DNA of 64,000 bases from Candidatus Poribacteria bacterium. Lineage in GTDB: Bacteria > Poribacteria > WGA-4E > PCPOR2b. The stretch spans positions 46,441-110,440 of the forward strand of contig JAJECO010000077.1 of the NCBI GenBank assembly GCA_022822005.1, read 5' to 3'. The position numbers were made by a program, and so were the translations under genes. A model generated the notes under the pieces. The model had not been told where the DNA came from. It saw nothing but the letters and a program-made list of their open reading frames with translations, and did no database searches. Positions 61,050 through 64,000 of the stretch are shown piece after piece (positions within the stretch are counted from its first letter, which is position 1; each line of letters begins with the position of its first letter).

Positions 61050-62795
61050 TTGGCAAACTATCAAGAACTCGCAAATCTGGTGTGGAATGTAGCGGATGAT
61101 GTGCTGCGGGGGCTGTTCAAACCACATGAATACGGTGACATCACCCTCCCGTTTCTGGTACTGCGTCGATTGGACTGCATCTTAGACGAGGACGGGCGAA
61201 AAGAGAAAGCCATCAGTACCTACGATCAATACAACGACAAAGTGGCAGAGGAGTTACTACCACCGATTATTCTTAAAGCGACAAACACCAGCTTCTACAA
61301 CACCTCCCAGTACGACCTATCTCGACTGAAAGCCGATCCGAACAATATCCGCCTCAACTTTGAGAACTACATCGGCGGATTCAGTCAGGACGTGCGCGAC
61401 ATTATCGAAAACTTCAACCTCGATCGGTTTATCGAGCGACTGCACAACAACAACCGATTGTTCATCTTCTGCGATAAGTTTACTGAGGTCGATCTCCACC
61501 CAAATAAAGTGGACAACCACACGATGGGACAGGTCTTTGAGGAGCTGCTCCGCCGATTCTCGGAGATGTCCAACGAAACCAGTGGAGAACATTATACACC
61601 GCGGGACGTTGTCCGGCTATTGGTCTCGTTGCTGTTTGCGGAACACCGTGAAGATCTGAGTGGGCGGGGGGTTATACGCAGTATCTTCGATCCGTGTTGC
61701 GGGACGGGCGGTATGTTGACGATCGGGAAGGAATACTTCCGTGAACACATTAATCCGGATGCGACGATCCGGTTGTCAGGTCAGGAGTTAAACGCGCAGA
61801 CCTACGCAATCTGTAAGTCGGATATGCTGATTACAGGTGAAAATCCTGGGGCTATCCGACATGGATCCAGCCTCTCTAATGACCAATTTCAAACGGAACG
61901 ATTCGATTACATGATAACCAACCCGCCCTTCGGTGTCAGTTGGAAGTCCGATGAAGCGGCGGTGAAAACGGAAGCACAGAACGCCAACGGCAGATTTTTC
62001 GCTGGTACGCCTCGCTCCTCCGATGGGGCGTTGCTGTTTCTGCAACACATGCTCTCCAAGATGGAGGAAAGCGGGAGTCGCGTGGGAATTGTCTTTAACG
62101 GGTCGCCGCTCTTTACGGGTGACGCCGGTAGCGGTGAGAGCGAAATCCGCCGATGGATTATCGAAAATGACTGGCTGGAGTGCATCATCGCGCTGCCCGA
62201 TAAACTGTTCTTCAACACCAGTATCTCCACCTATATCTGGATCTTGACGAACCGCAAATCGGTGGCACGACAGGGCAAGATACAGCTAATCAACGCCGTT
62301 GACTTTTTCGATAAGATGAAAAGGAATCTCGGAGACAAGGGGGTTTTCATCTCTGACAGCTATATCCGTCAAATAGCCGAACTGTACACCGACTTTGAAG
62401 AGACCGAACACTCCAAAATCTATCCAAACGACTTTTTCGGCTACACGAAAGTAACAGTTGAGAGGCCATTGATCGAAAAGCGTGAGATTTTGGGTGCGGC
62501 GCAAGCGGTCGTAGTTCGAGACAAGCGAGGGAATCCAAAGCCGGATTCCGCACTCCGAGACTATGAGCGCGTCACTCTCACAGAGGAGATTGATGATTAC
62601 TACCGTCGAGAGATCAAACCGCACCTGCCGGACAGTTGGTTGGACAGAAAGAAGGATAAGGTGGGCTACGAGATCAACTTCAATCGGTATTTCTATCAGT
62701 ACACGCCACTGCGCTCATTGAAGGAAATTGCCGATGAAATGTTGGCGCTTGAACGGAAAAGCGAAGGTTTGATGAATGAAGTTCTGGGATTATGA
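61050..62795 (+). CDS. hsdM: Type I restriction-modification DNA methyltransferase subunit M
   Basis: 581 residues starting with TTG behind AAGGAAAT. The HsdM N-terminal helical domain (residues about 1-150) begins ANYQELANLVWNVADDVLRG. The SAM-binding motif I is DPCCGTGGML at 214-223, and the catalytic motif IV is NPPFG at 291-295; both fit an N6-adenine methylase. HsdS and HsdR do not follow in the visible 1.2 kb, where a repeat and toxin-antitoxin-like genes lie instead. The system may be an orphan methylase or have its partners beyond the edge. A MITE borders its 5' side. Confidence 0.93.
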   Translation: MANYQELANLVWNVADDVLRGLFKPHEYGDITLPFLVLRRLDCILDEDGRKEKAISTYDQYNDKVAEELLPPIILKATNTSFYNTSQYDLSRLKADPNNIRLNFENYIGGFSQDVRDIIENFNLDRFIERLHNNNRLFIFCDKFTEVDLHPNKVDNHTMGQVFEELLRRFSEMSNETSGEHYTPRDVVRLLVSLLFAEHREDLSGRGVIRSIFDPCCGTGGMLTIGKEYFREHINPDATIRLSGQELNAQTYAICKSDMLITGENPGAIRHGSSLSNDQFQTERFDYMITNPPFGVSWKSDEAAVKTEAQNANGRFFAGTPRSSDGALLFLQHMLSKMEESGSRVGIVFNGSPLFTGDAGSGESEIRRWIIENDWLECIIALPDKLFFNTSISTYIWILTNRKSVARQGKIQLINAVDFFDKMKRNLGDKGVFISDSYIRQIAELYTDFEETEHSKIYPNDFFGYTKVTVERPLIEKREILGAAQAVVVRDKRGNPKPDSALRDYERVTLTEEIDDYYRREIKPHLPDSWLDRKKDKVGYEINFNRYFYQYTPLRSLKEIADEMLALERKSEGLMNEVLGL

Positions 62796-62800
62796 TTATG

Positions 62801-62982
62801 CTATATTTTAGAATTACTGATACATTTTCAATGCAGAACCAACCCCCTAAATCCCCAACCCCCCTAGCCCCCCTTGTCAGGGGGGAAACCCTTGTCAGAG
62901 GGGTTCAGGGGGACTTCGGAAACTTCGAGCGGGTCGGAGTTATTGGTAAATGTCTCCTTATTTCTCGTGTTTACTATAATAG
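62801..62982. repeat. Dispersed intergenic repeat, copy B
   Basis: Homologous to 33991-34125 (ttttagaattact, ttcaatgca, ccaaccccctaaatcccc, gggggact.cggaaacttc, tattggtaaatgt, ccttattt). It carries about 50 extra bases of C-rich/G-rich hairpins (ccccccttgtcagggggg; ccttgtcagaggggttc). Confidence 0.7.
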
Positions 62983-63014
62983 GTATAGGCCGTATGCCGT
63001 AACCAGTTATGCCC

Positions 63015-63038
63015 GTAGGTCGAGATTCATATCTCGAC
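63015..63038. repeat. Palindromic repeat, copy 2
   Basis: Identical to the 24-base palindrome at 60809-60832, with arms GTCGAGAT and ATCTCGAC. Confidence 0.8.
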
Positions 63039-63087
63039 AACGATTTACCCACACACCGTAAACGGTTCTGTTAAGGAGAGAGGCACT

Positions 63088-63360
63088 ATGTCATATACCA
63101 ATTATACCTCCAAAGAGGTCGCATCACGGGGTGAAGCAATCTATAGGCGAGAGATACGTGCCAAAGTTGAACCGAAACACAAAGGCAAGTTTTTGGTCAT
63201 TGATATCGAAACAGGCGAATACGAAATGAACGACGACGATTTGGTAGCCACGAAACGTCTTCTTGCCAAGCATCCCAACGCTGTTGTTTACGGTTTACAA
63301 ATCGGTTTTCCAACCGCTTGTCGAATCGGCGGGCACTTTTCGGTACAAACACAATGGTAA
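63088..63360 (+). CDS. Small conserved protein, possible antitoxin-type
   Basis: 90 residues behind TTAAGGAGAGAGG. The sequence GEAIYRREIRAKVEPKHKGKFLVIDIETGEYEMNDDDLVATKRLLAKHPNAVVYGLQIGFPTACRIGG resembles small conserved proteins of cyanobacteria and other environmental phyla that are often next to toxin-antitoxin or protease-like genes. It has no known activity. It is followed by a PIN-domain gene 18 bases downstream. Confidence 0.6.
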   Translation: MSYTNYTSKEVASRGEAIYRREIRAKVEPKHKGKFLVIDIETGEYEMNDDDLVATKRLLAKHPNAVVYGLQIGFPTACRIGGHFSVQTQW

Positions 63361-63378
63361 TTGATTTTGGGTAAGTGA

Positions 63379-63864
63379 TTGCAAACGACACAGAAAAACT
63401 GGAAAATCTATCTGGATAACTGCTGTTTGAGCCGTCTTTTTGACGACCAGACGCAGAATCGGATTCGCGTTGAAGCGGAAGCAATCTTGCAGATTTTTGC
63501 ACATTTCGACATAAGACAATGGCAATGGATTACCAGCGAAATTGTAACACTTGAAATCAACCAAAACCCTAATTTCAGACAACGTTTTCAGGTGAGATCC
63601 TTGCTAAACTTCGCCCATCATACAGTCTCTCTAGGTGAAACTGAAATAGCAAGGGGCGAATATCTTGAATTGTTAGGGATTAAACATTTTGATGCTTTAC
63701 ACCTTGCTTGTGCCGAAACAGGAAATGCAGATGTCTTTTTGACAACAGATGATCGTTTGCTTAGAACAGCAAAAAGTATGGACCATCAAATGAATATTCA
63801 GGTTGAAAACCCAAGCATTTGGTTAAAGGAGGTAAGATCACATGAATCCACAAACAATGACTGA
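63379..63864 (+). CDS. PIN-domain protein, probable VapC-like toxin
   Basis: 161 residues starting with TTG. The PIN fold is seen in IYLDNCCLSRLFDD (first Asp of the acidic site), then EIVTLEI, and HFDALHLACAETGNADVFLTTDDRLLR with the remaining acidic residues. PIN toxins are Mg2+-dependent RNases cutting tRNA or rRNA. It overlaps the next gene, a candidate antitoxin, by 23 bases, giving a toxin-first order. The upstream 90-residue gene is the other candidate partner. The TTG start is likely but not certain, as no strong Shine-Dalgarno is seen. Confidence 0.8.
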   Translation: MQTTQKNWKIYLDNCCLSRLFDDQTQNRIRVEAEAILQIFAHFDIRQWQWITSEIVTLEINQNPNFRQRFQVRSLLNFAHHTVSLGETEIARGEYLELLGIKHFDALHLACAETGNADVFLTTDDRLLRTAKSMDHQMNIQVENPSIWLKEVRSHESTNND

Positions 63865-64000
63865 TGAGCAAATTCATCAACTCGGTATAGAAGCACTTGT
63901 AAATCAGCTTGGCCTCTTGGGAACGATTCGTTTTCTGCGACAATATGGAACAGGAGGCGATTACTCTGTGGATCGGCATCAATGGCTAAATGATCTTGAT
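63842..64000 (+). CDS. Probable antitoxin partner of the PIN protein (partial)
   Basis: A frame from ATG 63842 (AAAGGAGGTAAGATC upstream) runs to the window edge: 53 residues, MNPQTMTDEQIHQLGIEALV followed by NQLGLLGTIRFLRQYGTGGD and on. It is a small helical protein overlapping the PIN gene by 23 bases, a typical toxin-antitoxin arrangement. The C terminus is missing. Confidence 0.65.
   Translation, partial: MNPQTMTDEQIHQLGIEALVNQLGLLGTIRFLRQYGTGGDYSVDRHQWLNDLD

Noticed and set aside
1..64000. tRNA, rRNA, tmRNA and riboswitches
   Set aside because: Intergenic stretches were scanned by eye for T-loop and cloverleaf patterns and known leader motifs; none was convincing. A covariance search would be decisive.

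Overview
The window looks like a Gram-negative-type, environmental, uncultured-lineage bacterium of roughly 50% GC. It has outer-membrane genes (a LolA-like carrier, a DUF481 beta-barrel, lipoproteins with lipoboxes), an LL-diaminopimelate aminotransferase, and many oxidoreductases and hydrolases of the kind abundant in sponge-associated and marine uncultured phyla (phytanoyl-CoA dioxygenase, Gfo/Idh/MocA, mandelate racemase, ThuA, DUF1343). The gene content and the intergenic repeats remind me most of Candidatus Poribacteria. That is an impression, not a result. No rRNA, tRNA or CRISPR array was seen.

Layout. 0-4.5 kb (+): end of a small membrane protein, a sodium:solute symporter, a GT4 glycosyltransferase and three tandem copies of a DMT-like half-transporter, the middle one broken by a single in-frame TAA. 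4.5-10.5 kb (-): a K+ channel, an uncharacterised envelope trio (barrel, FN3 lipoprotein, small secreted protein), an enolase-superfamily enzyme and a cobalamin adenosyltransferase. 10.7-20.3 kb: Xaa-Pro aminopeptidase; a radical SAM protein whose C terminus continues through an in-frame TGA into a CUAEP tail (a selenoprotein); nfuA and a sigma-70 factor divergent from a SufR-like regulator; an LL-DAP aminotransferase; an SDR; and a translationally coupled cyclophilin-like/tail-anchored pair. 20.4-35.6 kb: proA, a beta-hydroxyacid dehydrogenase, then a long minus-strand series: anmK-namZ (muropeptide recycling), two MscS channels, a shrunken CASTOR/POLLUX-type channel, DUF4403, DUF481, a serine hydrolase, rtcA, recA, thpR, pgsA and lolA.

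35.9-54.4 kb: VOC protein, PhyH dioxygenase, Gfo/Idh dehydrogenase and a PhnZ-like HD oxygenase (a possible oxidative organophosphonate route), a large sensor kinase, a gamma-glutamylcyclotransferase/M42 peptidase pair, a VWA protein, GT9, larB, a YtxH/DUF948 pair, alaS-recX and ThuA. 54-64 kb: nucleoside hydrolase, sugar-phosphate isomerase, amidase, an SRAP protein and a type I methylase, with PIN-type toxin-antitoxin genes at the right edge.

The last 10 kb is dense in short non-coding mobile elements. At least four families have inverted ends. Three copies have visible target-site duplications, a fourth copy has a near-perfect one, and one element is nested inside another. The strongest unexpected signal is the selenocysteine-containing CUAEP tail at 12.0 kb, which ordinary gene calling cuts off. 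Next come the repeat families, the PhnY/PhnZ-like cluster, and the decayed genes at 3.5, 26.3 and 47.4 kb.
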